A stretch of DNA of 64,000 nt from Endomicrobiales bacterium (GTDB taxonomy: Bacteria > Elusimicrobiota > Endomicrobiia > Endomicrobiales > JAFGGC01). The position numbers were made by a program, and so were the translations under genes. Of the stretch, positions 43,810-51,978 are shown piece after piece (within the stretch, counting starts at the first letter, position 1; the number at the start of each line of letters is the position of its first letter). The notes under the pieces are model-generated. The model was given only the letters and a program-made list of their open reading frames with translations, had not been told where the DNA came from and did not search any database. The DNA is taken from assembly GCA_016930715.1 (NCBI GenBank), contig JAFGGC010000012.1, forward strand, positions 72,454-136,453. The letters run 5' to 3'.

Positions 43810-44883
43810 ATGCAATACAAAGGCCTCATAGACCGCTACAGGAAACACCTGCCGGTGTCGGACAAAACACCTGTCATAACGCTTTTTGAGGGGAATACCC
43901 CCCTCCTGCCGGCGAAAAACCTGGCAAAAAAAATAGGTTTTCCCGGGAACATCTACCTGAAATACGAAGGCATGAACCCGACCGGTTCGTTCAAGGACCG
44001 AGGCATGACAATGGCCCTGTCAAAGGCCGCCGAAAACGGCAGCAAGGCCGTCATATGCGCTTCTACGGGCAATACCTCTGCCTCGGCCGCGGCCTATTCC
44101 GCAAAAGCCGGGCTTAAATGCGTCGTCCTCATACCCGAAGGCAAGATAGCCCTCGGCAAGCTGTCGCAGGCGGTGATGCACGGAGCGCTTGTGATGGCCG
44201 TGGACGGTAATTTCGACGTCGCCCTCACTCTTGTCAGGGAAATAAGCGAAAAACACCCGATAGTTCTCGTCAATTCCATAAACCCATTCCGAATAGAGGG
44301 CCAGAAAACCGCGTCGTTCGAGATATGCGACTTTTTGGGAAGATGTCCGGACTACCAGTTCATGCCGGTAGGAAACGCGGGCAACATCACCGCCTACTGG
44401 AAGGGCTACAGGGAATACAATTCGGCGGACCCGAAAAAATACGTCTTGCCGAAGATGATGGGCTTCCAGGCGGCAGGCTCGGCGCCGATAGTTCTTGGCC
44501 ATCCCGTGGAAAAACCCGAAACGATAGCCACCGCCATAAGAATAGGCAATCCCGCTTCGTGGAAGCAGGCCGAAACGGCCCGGGACGAGTCGGGCGGAAC
44601 CATCGACACCGTGACGGACGACGAAATACTCGACGCTTACAAGACGGTGGCCACCTCCGAAGGCGTTTTCGCGGAGCCCGCCTCGGCCGCGTCCATTGCC
44701 GGCCTTATCAAATACACTAATAAAGGTTTCTACAAGGGTTCGACGGACCCGAAGAAACTCGACGTGGTCTGCATACTCACCGGACACGGGCTGAAGGATC
44801 CCGACAGAGCGGTATCTTGCGCCGTTAAACCCATACAAGTAAAACCCGAAATAGACAAGATATTGAAGGTCATAGGCATCTAA
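43810..44883 (+). CDS. thrC: Threonine synthase
   Basis: A 357-residue PLP enzyme that converts O-phosphohomoserine to threonine. The PLP lysine lies in [15 protein letters not shown] (about residues 59-73); the [15 protein letters not shown] segment and the phosphate-binding [12 protein letters not shown] motif are typical. It has the short (about 350 residue) class II-type layout of Bacillus and archaea. Homoserine is shared with the methionine pathway started by metX at 52075-53196. It has its own promoter and no operon partner. Confidence 0.95.
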   Translation: MQYKGLIDRYRKHLPVSDKTPVITLFEGNTPLLPAKNLAKKIGFPGNIYLKYEGMNPTGSFKDRGMTMALSKAAENGSKAVICASTGNTSASAAAYSAKAGLKCVVLIPEGKIALGKLSQAVMHGALVMAVDGNFDVALTLVREISEKHPIVLVNSINPFRIEGQKTASFEICDFLGRCPDYQFMPVGNAGNITAYWKGYREYNSADPKKYVLPKMMGFQAAGSAPIVLGHPVEKPETIATAIRIGNPASWKQAETARDESGGTIDTVTDDEILDAYKTVATSEGVFAEPASAASIAGLIKYTNKGFYKGSTDPKKLDVVCILTGHGLKDPDRAVSCAVKPIQVKPEIDKILKVIGI

Positions 44884-44885
44884 AC

Positions 44886-44972
44886 AACAATTTCGAATTC
44901 CGAAAAATGCAATAGGCAAAAAAGATCATACGGCGTTTATTCGAGATTCGATATTGCCGTTTCGAAATTGTT
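44886..44972. repeat. AATTTC-type inverted repeat, copy 2 (family B variant)
   Basis: AACAATTTCGAA at 44886-44897 and TTCGAAATTGTT at 44961-44972 are exact 12-bp reverse complements 63 bases apart, filling the thrC-pfkA gap. The spacer includes TTCGAGATTCGATATTGCC, partly repeating the arm. Confidence 0.75.
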
Positions 44973-44987
44973 TTTCGCGGAGGCGTT

Positions 44988-46082
44988 ATGCCCAAGAATT
45001 CCAAGCTTAAGATAGGCGTCCTGACCGGCGGGGGCGACGCGCCCGGCCTGAACGCGGTCATAAGAGCCGTCGTGAAATGCGCGCTGAACCGCGGGTGGGA
45101 AGTGATGGGCATCAAAGACGGTTTCGAAGGCCTGCTCGACCCCTCCAGCATAAAACAAATAACCCCTGGCGACGTCTCCGGCATCCTCAACATGGGCGGG
45201 ACCATTCTCGGTACTACCAACCGCGGCAACCCTTTTCAGCACAAGGCGGGTTCGGACAAAAAGGAATCCGCGAAGGACCTCTCCGACCTCGTCGTTGAAA
45301 ATTTCAAAAAATTGGGGCTTGACGCTCTCGTCGCCATAGGCGGGGACGGTTCCCTGACCATAGCAAAAAAGCTTTACGACAAGGGAATCCCGATAATCGG
45401 CGTTCCGAAAACCATCGATAACGACCTCAAGGAGACCGTGATAACTTTCGGCTTCGATACCGCCGTCTCGACCGCTACCGACGCCATCGACAAACTTCAT
45501 TCGACGGCCCAGAGCCACAAGCGAGTGATGGTGGTGGAGGTCATGGGAAGGTATTGCGGCTGGATAGCTCTTAACTCCGGCATAGCCGGCGGGGCTGACA
45601 TAATACTTATCCCCGAGATCCCGTTTGACTGGGACAAGGTCTGCCAAAAAGTCGAAAAACGTTATAAAAGCGGCAAGAACTTCTGCATCGTGGTCGCTGC
45701 CGAAGGCGCGAAACCCGCGTCCGGCGAGCGATTAGTGAAAGAACATAAAACCGCGACGCACGTCGAAGTCCTGGGCGGGATAGGCGAATTCGTCGCCGCC
45801 GAAATCCAGAAAAGGACGGGCAGGGAAGCGAGGGCAATGGTCCTCGGCCACCTGCAGCGCGGCGGGAACCCCACGACGTTTGACAGGCTCACGTCCACGC
45901 GCTTCGGCGCCGCCGCGGTCAGGCTGATAGCGGAAAAGAAATTCGGGCAGATGGTATCGCTTTCCCCGCCGAACGTGGTTTCCGTCCCGCTCGAAAAGGC
46001 GGTCGCGGGGCTCAAAACCGTCCCGCCGGACTCAGACTCAATACTTTCGGCAAGGGAACTGGGCATAAGTTTCGGAGACTAG
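44988..46082 (+). CDS. pfkA: 6-phosphofructokinase, group III type
   Basis: A 364-residue enzyme phosphorylating fructose 6-phosphate. The N-terminal GVLTGGGDAPGLNAVIRA, IGGDGSL, PKTIDNDL, and VMGRYCGWIAL motifs are clear. The residue equivalent to Gly104 (GGDGS) is the ATP type, but the one at position 124 is Lys (PKTIDND), as in pyrophosphate users and mixed-specificity group III enzymes; donor specificity is therefore undecided from sequence. Start ATG has GGAGG upstream. It supports glycolysis together with the lactate dehydrogenase at 57857. Confidence 0.95.
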   Translation: MPKNSKLKIGVLTGGGDAPGLNAVIRAVVKCALNRGWEVMGIKDGFEGLLDPSSIKQITPGDVSGILNMGGTILGTTNRGNPFQHKAGSDKKESAKDLSDLVVENFKKLGLDALVAIGGDGSLTIAKKLYDKGIPIIGVPKTIDNDLKETVITFGFDTAVSTATDAIDKLHSTAQSHKRVMVVEVMGRYCGWIALNSGIAGGADIILIPEIPFDWDKVCQKVEKRYKSGKNFCIVVAAEGAKPASGERLVKEHKTATHVEVLGGIGEFVAAEIQKRTGREARAMVLGHLQRGGNPTTFDRLTSTRFGAAAVRLIAEKKFGQMVSLSPPNVVSVPLEKAVAGLKTVPPDSDSILSARELGISFGD

Positions 46083-46089
46083 TTTGAAT

Positions 46090-46164
46090 CAATTTCTAAT
46101 CTCCAATATCTAATATTCAAACGACGAACATAAAAATGTTGTCGTTTTTAGAAATTAGAAATTG
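46090..46164. repeat. AATTTCTAATTTC-type inverted repeat, copy 3 (family B)
   Basis: CAATTTCTAAT at 46090-46100 and ATTAGAAATTG at 46154-46164 are exact reverse complements; between them AACGACGAACAT pairs with ATGTTGTCGTT. It lies between pfkA and the MBL-fold gene. Confidence 0.75.
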
Positions 46165-46204
46165 CCTATTAGAAATTCTTTACACCACTTAATAGGAGCT
46201 GAAA

Positions 46205-47035
46205 TTGAACGTAAAGTTTTGGGGATGCAGGGGCTCGATACCCGTGCCGGACCCCAGGATGATGCGCTACGGGGGCAACACGACCTGCCTTGAGGTGCAT
46301 ATAGGCAAAAAAACCCTCGTAATCGACGCGGGCACGGGTATCAAAAGACTCGGAGAGCACCTCATGCGCGAAGGCGTGAAGGACATCGATATCTACATCA
46401 CGCACTCGCACTGGGACCACATCCAGGGCTTTCCTTTTTTCGAACCGATATACTCCGACAAGACAAAAATCAACATCATCGGAAGGACCACGTCTTACAA
46501 GCAGCTCAAATCCATTCTGATGCGCCAAATGTCTTACGAATACTTCCCGATAAGCTTCCTTGAACTCAAATCCTCGATAGATTTCGTCGAAGCGTCCAAG
46601 GACCGATATTACCACGAGGACTATTCCATCAGCCTAATCCAGACGAACCATACCATAGCGACAACCGGCATAAAAATAGAAGAGAACGGCAAGTTCGTCT
46701 TCATAACGGACAATGAACTCGGCGCCTCAAGCCCGGTGACCCAGTGGCACGAATTCGTGGACTTCTGCCGGGATGCCGATTATCTAATACACGACGCGCA
46801 GTTTACCGAAAAAGAATATTCCAAGAGGAAGGGCTGGGGTCATTCGACCTTCGAAGACGCGGTGAAACTCGCCGTTGAGGCGCGCGTCAAGAACCTGGGA
46901 TTTTACCATCACGACCCGAACCGCAGGGATTCTGAGCTCGATGCGATAGTAAAAAAAATGGCCTCGAAGCTTAAGCGGAAACGCGTCGCTTTAAACGTGT
47001 TTGCCGTGAAGGAGCTCGGGACCATAAAACTCTGA
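46205..47035 (+). CDS. MBL-fold metallo-hydrolase
   Basis: A 276-residue metallo-beta-lactamase-fold protein. The N-terminal FWGCRGSIPVPDP and RYGGNTTCLEV are typical of the PhnP/cAMP-phosphodiesterase-like branch. The metal motif HSHWDHIQGF (HxHxDH) is at about residues 63-72; further ligands are the His in SLIQTNH, the Asp in YLIHDAQF, and a His in FYHHDP. The TTG start at 46205 has AGGAG six bases upstream. Branch members act on cyclic nucleotides or phosphodiesters and occur with signalling domains; the substrate here is unknown. Confidence 0.88.
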   Translation: MNVKFWGCRGSIPVPDPRMMRYGGNTTCLEVHIGKKTLVIDAGTGIKRLGEHLMREGVKDIDIYITHSHWDHIQGFPFFEPIYSDKTKINIIGRTTSYKQLKSILMRQMSYEYFPISFLELKSSIDFVEASKDRYYHEDYSISLIQTNHTIATTGIKIEENGKFVFITDNELGASSPVTQWHEFVDFCRDADYLIHDAQFTEKEYSKRKGWGHSTFEDAVKLAVEARVKNLGFYHHDPNRRDSELDAIVKKMASKLKRKRVALNVFAVKELGTIKL

Positions 47036-47163
47036 TTTTTCAAACCGCCTCAACGGCGGGCCAGCCCCCAGTTTAAGGGTTAATAAATGTCAATTCTTAA
47101 GCTGTGATTAATCTGCCATAAAAGACAGGTCCAATATCCAGCAGGCGGACCAAGGAGGGTTTC

Positions 47164-47463
47164 ATGCAGCTTATAACTTGCATAATCGAAAGGGGCAAGG
47201 CTGACGTGGTCGTGGATTCTGCCCTGAAGTCCGGCGCGCAGGCGGCCACCATCTACTACGCAAGAGGCCGCGGGGTAAGGGAACACCTGGGTTTCGTGGG
47301 AAAGCTCATCCAGCCGGAAAAAGAGGTCGTCCTCATAGTAACGAAGCCCGACCAGACCCAGAAGGTATTCGAAACGGTCATTGAAGTGGCCAAACTCAAC
47401 CAACCCGGCAAGGGATTCGCGTACGTCCAGCCCGTCCAGCAGGCCGTGGGCTTCATTGATTGA
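47164..47463 (+). CDS. Divergent PII-like signalling protein
   Basis: A 99-residue protein with the ferredoxin-like fold of the GlnB/PII superfamily: MQLITCIIERGKADVVVDSALKSG, split as strand LITCIIERGKA and helix DVVVDSALKSG, then TIYYARGRGVRE where the T-loop begins, and KEVVLIVTKPDQTQKVFETVIE as second half. The T-loop is short and lacks the uridylylated Tyr51 region; the C-terminal segment (GKGFAYVQPVQQAVGF) resembles classical PII ends. A strong AAGGAGG site precedes it. It is followed after three bases by a membrane protein gene, suggesting that it binds or controls that protein. Confidence 0.82.
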   Translation: MQLITCIIERGKADVVVDSALKSGAQAATIYYARGRGVREHLGFVGKLIQPEKEVVLIVTKPDQTQKVFETVIEVAKLNQPGKGFAYVQPVQQAVGFID

Positions 47464-47466
47464 CAG

Positions 47467-48114
47467 ATGAGAACCGTTATACTCGGCCTTTTTGTAGCCT
47501 TTTTTTATTTCGCCCTGAGCTTCCAGCCTAAAACAACTCCCCGGACGCATAAAGAGACTATCGACCTTTCGGACAAATACGCTCACAACCTAAGCAAAGA
47601 ACAGCTTGCGGAGATCGGACTTGAGGACGGCTTGGGATCGATAGAGGTACACAGGCCGATGCGCTTCGACCTGGACAGTAAAAAGTACGAAAAAAAGATT
47701 TCGGAATTTTCAGGGGTTTTTTCAGCTGCCTTGTCCTACTTAAGGGACAACGAGAACGCCGTGAAGGAAAGGTTTTTATTCTTTTTGGGCGGGTTTGCGG
47801 TTTTTTCGCTGGTTCTCTACGCGGTCAGGCAGTATTCTTTTTTGAGAGCCCTGCTTGATCTGTCTTTTGCGGCATCAAGCCTGCTTCTGATACTTACGAG
47901 CATAATATGCGCCGCCTTTTCCTTCGCGAGCAACGCCGACCTGTGGAGCTACGGGGGGCATCTTCTCTACTGGTTTCCCGCAGGGATACTCGCGGTCTGT
48001 TCCGTTGCCTTCAGGTTTTTTGACCCTAACTTTCCCGTGTGGAGGACCCTCTACAAAAGCTTTTTCTTCCCCCTGCTTTCCGTCGCGCTGGTATCCTTCA
48101 AAAACATTCTTTAA
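47467..48114 (+). CDS. Membrane protein of unknown function paired with a PII-like protein
   Basis: A 215-residue protein I do not recognise. It starts with a hydrophobic helix (MRTVILGLFVAFFYFAL), probably a signal anchor, then a soluble region of about 90 residues (KETIDLSDKYAHNLSKEQ) and four hydrophobic helices (FLFFLGGFAVFSLVLYAV; ASSLLLILTSIICAAFSFA; LLYWFPAGILAVCSVAF; SFFFPLLSVALVSF). The start lies three bases after the PII-like stop, so the two are co-translated or coupled. A PII-regulated transporter or sensor is one reading; no transporter motif supports it. It ends in a 4-base overlap with the convergent NTPase gene. Confidence 0.72.
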   Translation: MRTVILGLFVAFFYFALSFQPKTTPRTHKETIDLSDKYAHNLSKEQLAEIGLEDGLGSIEVHRPMRFDLDSKKYEKKISEFSGVFSAALSYLRDNENAVKERFLFFLGGFAVFSLVLYAVRQYSFLRALLDLSFAASSLLLILTSIICAAFSFASNADLWSYGGHLLYWFPAGILAVCSVAFRFFDPNFPVWRTLYKSFFFPLLSVALVSFKNIL

Positions 48115-48665
48115 TATTCCTGACGGCCGCCGCCGGTGTCCGCGTCCAGACGTGTTTTCAGCCAGTTCCTGATCTTTTCCTTTACCTGCGCGTAGTTTTC
48201 CCTTGAAAGGAACACCATTTCCGTGTCCGCGAGTTTCTTTATTTCATCGGTGAACGGCTGGGCCTTGAACCTGATGGTCGCAAGCACGGGCTTTGGCGAG
48301 TTGAGGCAGTCCATTAGCGCGGCCCTGAACTTGTCCGACATTATCTCCATAGTCCCTATTTCGTCAACAACTATGAGCTTCGATATCCGCACCGCTTCCC
48401 GCAGTGTCTGCGCCCCGATGCCTTCGAGAACGCCCGTGTCGATCCCGTATTTGTCGAGCTTCAAGGAGCTCTTCATCCCTTTTCGCGCGAGCACCCCTGA
48501 TTTTCCTTCGAATGTCTTCAGCAGAAAACCTTCTCTTTTCCCGTTTTCCCTGATCTCCTCCGTGAAAAACCCGCCGCACGCAGCGGCATAGGGCAGAGTG
48601 GCTTCCCGGACAAGCGTGGTTTTTCCCGAGGAGGGCTTCCCGGTGATGACGAGGTTTTTCGGCAT
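48111..48665 (-). CDS. THEP1-type nucleoside-triphosphatase
   Basis: A 184-residue P-loop NTPase of the THEP1 (NTPase_1) family, also found in Omnitrophota, Thermotoga and Aquifex. Walker A is ITGKPSSGKTTL (about residues 7-18); CGGFFTEEIRENGKREGF matches the family motif, and Walker B is LIVVDEIGTMEI. THEP1 enzymes hydrolyse NTPs slowly in vitro; the biological role is unknown. The gene lies 8 bases after nadA on the same strand, so it is likely co-transcribed with it. The end overlaps the convergent membrane protein gene by four bases. Confidence 0.9.
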   Translation of the reverse strand: MPKNLVITGKPSSGKTTLVREATLPYAAACGGFFTEEIRENGKREGFLLKTFEGKSGVLARKGMKSSLKLDKYGIDTGVLEGIGAQTLREAVRISKLIVVDEIGTMEIMSDKFRAALMDCLNSPKPVLATIRFKAQPFTDEIKKLADTEMVFLSRENYAQVKEKIRNWLKTRLDADTGGGRQEY

Positions 48666-48673
48666 TTGATTTT

Positions 48674-49582
48674 TCAGTCCCTTTTGTTCCGGGCAAGCAT
48701 TAGGTCTATTGCTTTTTTCGCTTTTTCCGAAGTTTCCTGAGGGACCCTGACGACGCAGTTCATTTCCTCGAGGGCCCAGAGTATTTTTTCAAGGCCGATT
48801 TTTTTCATGTTGGGGCAGGCCGCGCCCTTGTTGAGCGGATGGTATTCAATGCCGGGGTTCTCTTTTTTCAGTCTGTGTATTATGCCGACCTCGGTTCCTA
48901 TTACAGCCTGCCTTGCATCCGTCTTCCTGGCCCAGGCGCACATCCCGCTCGTCGAAAGAACCTCGTCTGCCATGGCAACCACTTCCGGCCGGCATTCGGG
49001 GTGGACCACCAAAACTGCTCCCGGGTGCTCTTTCCTTGCCCTTATGACGTCATCCGGGGTCATCTTTTCATGCGTGGGGCAGAATCCGTCCCATAATATG
49101 AGTTTTTTACCGGTTTTCGTCGAAACGTAATTGCCGAGGTCCCTGTCAGGCACGAATATAACCGTGTCGGACTTCACGGCGTTCACTATGTCTACAGCGT
49201 TCGCCGAAGTGCAGCATATGTCGGACCCGGCCTTTACCGCGGCCGACGTGTTCACATAAGCTACGACCGGGACCCCCGGATGCTGTGCCTTCATACCGGA
49301 AAGCTTTTCGGCGGTTATCATGTTGGCCATCGGGCATCCGGCTTTCAGGTCCGGCAGGAGGACGGTTTTTTTGGGCGAGATTATCGCCGCGGTTTCGGCC
49401 ATGAAATGCACGCCGCAGAACACTATGACCTCCGCGTCGGTCGCAGCGGCCTTTCTCGAAAGGTCAAGCGAATCGCCCGTAAAATCCGCGATGTCCTGCA
49501 CCTCGGGAGGCTGGTAGCCGTGGGCAAGTATGACGGCGTTCCTTTTTGATTTAAGCTCAGTTATTTTTTCCTGTATTTTCAC
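48674..49582 (-). CDS. nadA: Quinolinate synthase
   Basis: A 302-residue [4Fe-4S] enzyme that condenses iminoaspartate with dihydroxyacetone phosphate to quinolinate. Typical stretches: NAVILAHGYQPPEVQDIADF, FCGVHFMAETAAIISP, GCPMANMI, YVNTSAAVKAGSDICCTSANA, and VHPECRPEV. Cluster cysteines lie near residues 84, 168 and 258 (GCPM, DGFCPTHE or HPECRP, and ACPNMKK regions). The start is GTG at 49582 after a weak site. nadB and nadC are not in the window; nadD is at 4027. Confidence 0.95.
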   Translation of the reverse strand: MKIQEKITELKSKRNAVILAHGYQPPEVQDIADFTGDSLDLSRKAAATDAEVIVFCGVHFMAETAAIISPKKTVLLPDLKAGCPMANMITAEKLSGMKAQHPGVPVVAYVNTSAAVKAGSDICCTSANAVDIVNAVKSDTVIFVPDRDLGNYVSTKTGKKLILWDGFCPTHEKMTPDDVIRARKEHPGAVLVVHPECRPEVVAMADEVLSTSGMCAWARKTDARQAVIGTEVGIIHRLKKENPGIEYHPLNKGAACPNMKKIGLEKILWALEEMNCVVRVPQETSEKAKKAIDLMLARNKRD

Positions 49583-49653
49583 CTTAAAAGACTCCGTGAA
49601 TTCAATCTATCTCCCGAAACGTTAGTTTAGTATTTAAAATGTTTATAACACAA

Positions 49654-49685
49654 AGACCGCGGGTGACCCGCCGAAGAAGCGGTCT
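49654..49685 (-). terminator. Probable terminator after thiE
   Basis: AGACCGC / GCGGTCT form a stem around an 18-base loop that itself contains CCGC/GCGG and GGGT/ACCC pairings. Read on the minus strand it is followed by TTGTGTT. It starts right after the thiE stop and lies upstream of nadA. Confidence 0.5.
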
Positions 49686-49688
49686 AGT

Positions 49689-50321
49689 CTATTTACATTT
49701 TGGCCTCTTATTGAAATATGACTGTAGTTTCCTTATCGCGCCTTTCGGGTCTTTTGAAGCCACCACGCACGAAATGGCGCATACGGCATCCGCTCCGGCT
49801 TCGATCACGCTTCCGGCGTTTTCAGTGTTTATACCGCCTATGGCGACCAAGGGTATTTTAGCAAATTTCCTTATGTCTTTTATGAGTTTGAGGCCGGCCG
49901 GGTTCCCCGCGTCTTTTTTGGTCGACGTTGAGAAAATCGGAGAAACCCCGAGGTAGTCGGCTCCCTCTTTCTGCGCCCTTTTGGCTTCTTTGACGCCGTG
50001 AACCGTTACGCCGATTATCTTGTTTTTCCCGAGGAGCCTTCTCGCCGCGCCGTACGGCATGTCGTCCTGGCCCAAATGTACGCCATCGGCGCCGCACGCA
50101 AGAGCGACATCGACCCTGTCGTTTACGATAAAAACCGCTTTTTTGCAGATCCTCTTAAAACAAAGCGCTTCTTTCATCATATTTTTTGCGGTAACGTCTT
50201 TTCCGCGGTACTGCACAACACCAACACCGCATGCCACCGCGTTTCTGACATCGGAAAGATTCCCGCTTCTGCTCAACGAGGCGTCCGTTATGAAATAGTA
50301 ACCTTTGATTCTTTTTGTCAT
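49689..50321 (-). CDS. thiE: Thiamine-phosphate synthase
   Basis: A 210-residue TIM-barrel enzyme joining hydroxymethylpyrimidine diphosphate and thiazole phosphate into thiamine phosphate. Typical motifs: VVQYRGKDVTAKNMM, FIVNDRVDVALACGADGVHLGQDD, GVTVHGVKEAKRAQKEGADY split here at GVTVHGVKEAK, and GVSPIFSTSTKKDAG, followed by PLVAIGGINTENAG. The start overlaps the thiM stop by four bases (ATGA), so thiM and thiE form a coupled salvage unit under the TPP riboswitch. Confidence 0.95.
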   Translation of the reverse strand: MTKRIKGYYFITDASLSRSGNLSDVRNAVACGVGVVQYRGKDVTAKNMMKEALCFKRICKKAVFIVNDRVDVALACGADGVHLGQDDMPYGAARRLLGKNKIIGVTVHGVKEAKRAQKEGADYLGVSPIFSTSTKKDAGNPAGLKLIKDIRKFAKIPLVAIGGINTENAGSVIEAGADAVCAISCVVASKDPKGAIRKLQSYFNKRPKCK

Positions 50322-51118
50322 TCGGATACCGCGATTTTGGACATTTTGTCCGCCGTCTCGCCGTCAAGATTGAAGACGGCATCATACATTTTTCCCTTGA
50401 AAGTCCCCGGTCCTCCCGAAGACGCGGCCGCTATTTCGGAGGCTGCCTCAAAGCAGGCAAGGCCGCACGCAGCGGCAAGAACAAGATCCCTTTCCACCGC
50501 CGCGAAAGTACCGATGACCGAAGCCGCCATGCATCCCGTGCCGACCACGCAGCCCATTATATCATGGCCGTTCTTGACCGTGAATACCCTTGAGCCGTCC
50601 GTCACTATGTCTTCCTTGCCGGTGATGACGACGGTGCACGCTCTTTTTGCGGCGAGGCTTTTGGCAACATAAACGAGATCTTTGTTAACCTTCGCGGCGT
50701 CGACGCCCTTCGTGTAGACGTTTTCGCCGGCTATCCTTGCCACTTCGGAAGCGTTGCCTTTAATAATGTCAACCTTCGCGACGTCGAGCAGTTCAAGCGA
50801 TTTATCGTCCCTGAGTTTCGTGGCTCCCGCACCGCAGACGTCCAGCACCACGGGGATCCCTTTCATGTTCGCCCCTTTTGCCGCCACCTTCATTGAATGA
50901 ACGAAGTCAACCGTCAGGGTTCCGATGTTTAAAACAAGCGCCGAAGCCAGCTTCACCATGTCCCCCGCCTCCTCCTGCGCGTGAGCCATTACCGGAGAGG
51001 CGCCGAACACCTTAACGATGTTCGCGCAGTCGTAAATTGTGACCCAGTTGGTCAGATGGTGAACGACAGGCTTTTCCTTTCGCACCTTCTCGAGAACACC
51101 GGATACTTTGATAGACAT
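50318..51118 (-). CDS. thiM: Hydroxyethylthiazole kinase
   Basis: A 266-residue ribokinase-like enzyme that phosphorylates 4-methyl-5-(2-hydroxyethyl)thiazole. Conserved motifs: VHHLTNWVTIYDCANIV near residue 20, GASPVMAHAQEE, VLDVCGAGATKLR, IIKGNASEV and the anion-hole motif GCVVGTGCMAASVIG (about residues 190-204, with the catalytic Cys/Gly region). The ATG at 51118 has an AGGAGG site that directly abuts the attenuator terminator. thiM plus thiE, without thiC or thiG here, indicates thiazole salvage in this locus. Confidence 0.95.
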   Translation of the reverse strand: MSIKVSGVLEKVRKEKPVVHHLTNWVTIYDCANIVKVFGASPVMAHAQEEAGDMVKLASALVLNIGTLTVDFVHSMKVAAKGANMKGIPVVLDVCGAGATKLRDDKSLELLDVAKVDIIKGNASEVARIAGENVYTKGVDAAKVNKDLVYVAKSLAAKRACTVVITGKEDIVTDGSRVFTVKNGHDIMGCVVGTGCMAASVIGTFAAVERDLVLAAACGLACFEAASEIAAASSGGPGTFKGKMYDAVFNLDGETADKMSKIAVSE

Positions 51119-51130
51119 TTAATCCTCCTA

Positions 51131-51165
51131 AAAACAAAATTCCCTGATGTTTATTGCAGGGAATT
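51131..51165 (-). terminator. Attenuator terminator of the TPP riboswitch
   Basis: The stem AATTCCCTG / CAGGGAATT (51157-51165 and 51138-51146) with a ten-base loop is followed on the minus strand by TTGTTTTT and then by the thiM ribosome site. It is the expression platform, forming when ligand is bound. Confidence 0.8.
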
Positions 51166-51189
51166 GATAACGGGTGAACACTGTTATGT

Positions 51190-51328
51190 TTCCCTACGCT
51201 GGCATTATCCAGATCAGGTTTTTCCTCGAACCCCAAGGGTCGAGGAACTCACCGAACCATTCGGTTCGGGAGTTGAAGGTCATCCCGTAGCTACGGGAAC
51301 TCTCAGGACCGTATCACGGCCTCCCTTT
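51190..51328 (-). ncRNA. TPP riboswitch (THI element)
   Basis: On the minus strand the conserved CTGAGA pyrimidine-sensing core and the helix end ACCTGATCTGGATAATGCCA plus GCGTAGGGA are exact matches to the THI-box consensus. A long P3a extension (CCGAACCGAATGGTTCGG and CTCGACC/GGTTCGAG stems) lies between them. It precedes thiM-thiE, and the terminator downstream indicates transcriptional control. Confidence 0.97.
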
Positions 51329-51337
51329 GCTGCGCAA

Positions 51338-51366
51338 AGTATACAAAAAGCATCAGACTATTTCAA
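51338..51366 (-). promoter_or_regulatory. Promoter of the thiM-thiE operon
   Basis: TTGAAA (51361-51366) and TATACT (51338-51343) on the minus strand with a 17-base spacer place the transcription start at about 51331, right at the 5' edge of the riboswitch. Confidence 0.7.
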
Positions 51367-51383
51367 ATACGCCTTTTGCGGCG

Positions 51384-51962
51384 CTATTTTTCAAGAACGA
51401 ATATTCCGCCCAGAGCAAAAACGTTAGGCAGAATCCGCACGGGACCGCCGTTGTCGTAAAAATACTCCGAAACGACTTTTATCCCGCTTTCACGGCAAAA
51501 CTCCTTGAAATCTTTTATGCTCCAGAAACGGAGGTTCGGAGTAGTGTTCCATTTGAAAGGAAGCGCGTTCGTGACCGGAGCCCTGCCGCTGAAGAAAAGT
51601 ATCAGCCGGGACTTTACCTGCGCGAAGTTCGGAAATCCCACGATGACCTTTTTGCCCGCACGAAACGCCTCGTTGATAACGTAATCCACGTTTTTTACCT
51701 GCTGAAGGCTCTGGTTCAGTATCACGTAGTCGAACGACCTGTCGGGATATCCCTTCAGGCCCGTGTCGATGTCCGAGTGATAGACGCTAAGGCCCTTCTC
51801 CACGCATTTGTATATCGCGTTCTCGTCAAGCTCGATTCCCTGGACCTTCGCGTTCTTTTTTTCCGCAAGATTTTTCAGAAGCTCGCCTTCTCCGCAGCCG
51901 AGGTCAAGCACTTTCGAACCTGGCTCGATGATGCTCTCGATTATCTCGTGGTCAATTCTCAT
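51384..51962 (-). CDS. metW: MetW-like methyltransferase-fold protein
   Basis: A 192-residue protein with a SAM-binding fold: VLDLGCGEGELLKNL (residues 19-33), GIELDENAI, FDYVILNQSLQQVKNVDYV and KKVIVGFPNF. These match MetW, which partners with the homoserine O-acyltransferase MetX in several proteobacteria. It is the last gene of the metY-rrf2-cysK-metX-metW operon, 112 bases after metX with a repeat in between. MetW is required with MetX for methionine synthesis in Pseudomonas-type systems; its biochemical role is not fully settled. Confidence 0.9.
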   Translation of the reverse strand: MRIDHEIIESIIEPGSKVLDLGCGEGELLKNLAEKKNAKVQGIELDENAIYKCVEKGLSVYHSDIDTGLKGYPDRSFDYVILNQSLQQVKNVDYVINEAFRAGKKVIVGFPNFAQVKSRLILFFSGRAPVTNALPFKWNTTPNLRFWSIKDFKEFCRESGIKVVSEYFYDNGGPVRILPNVFALGGIFVLEK

Positions 51963-51978
51963 TTATTAATACCTTTCT

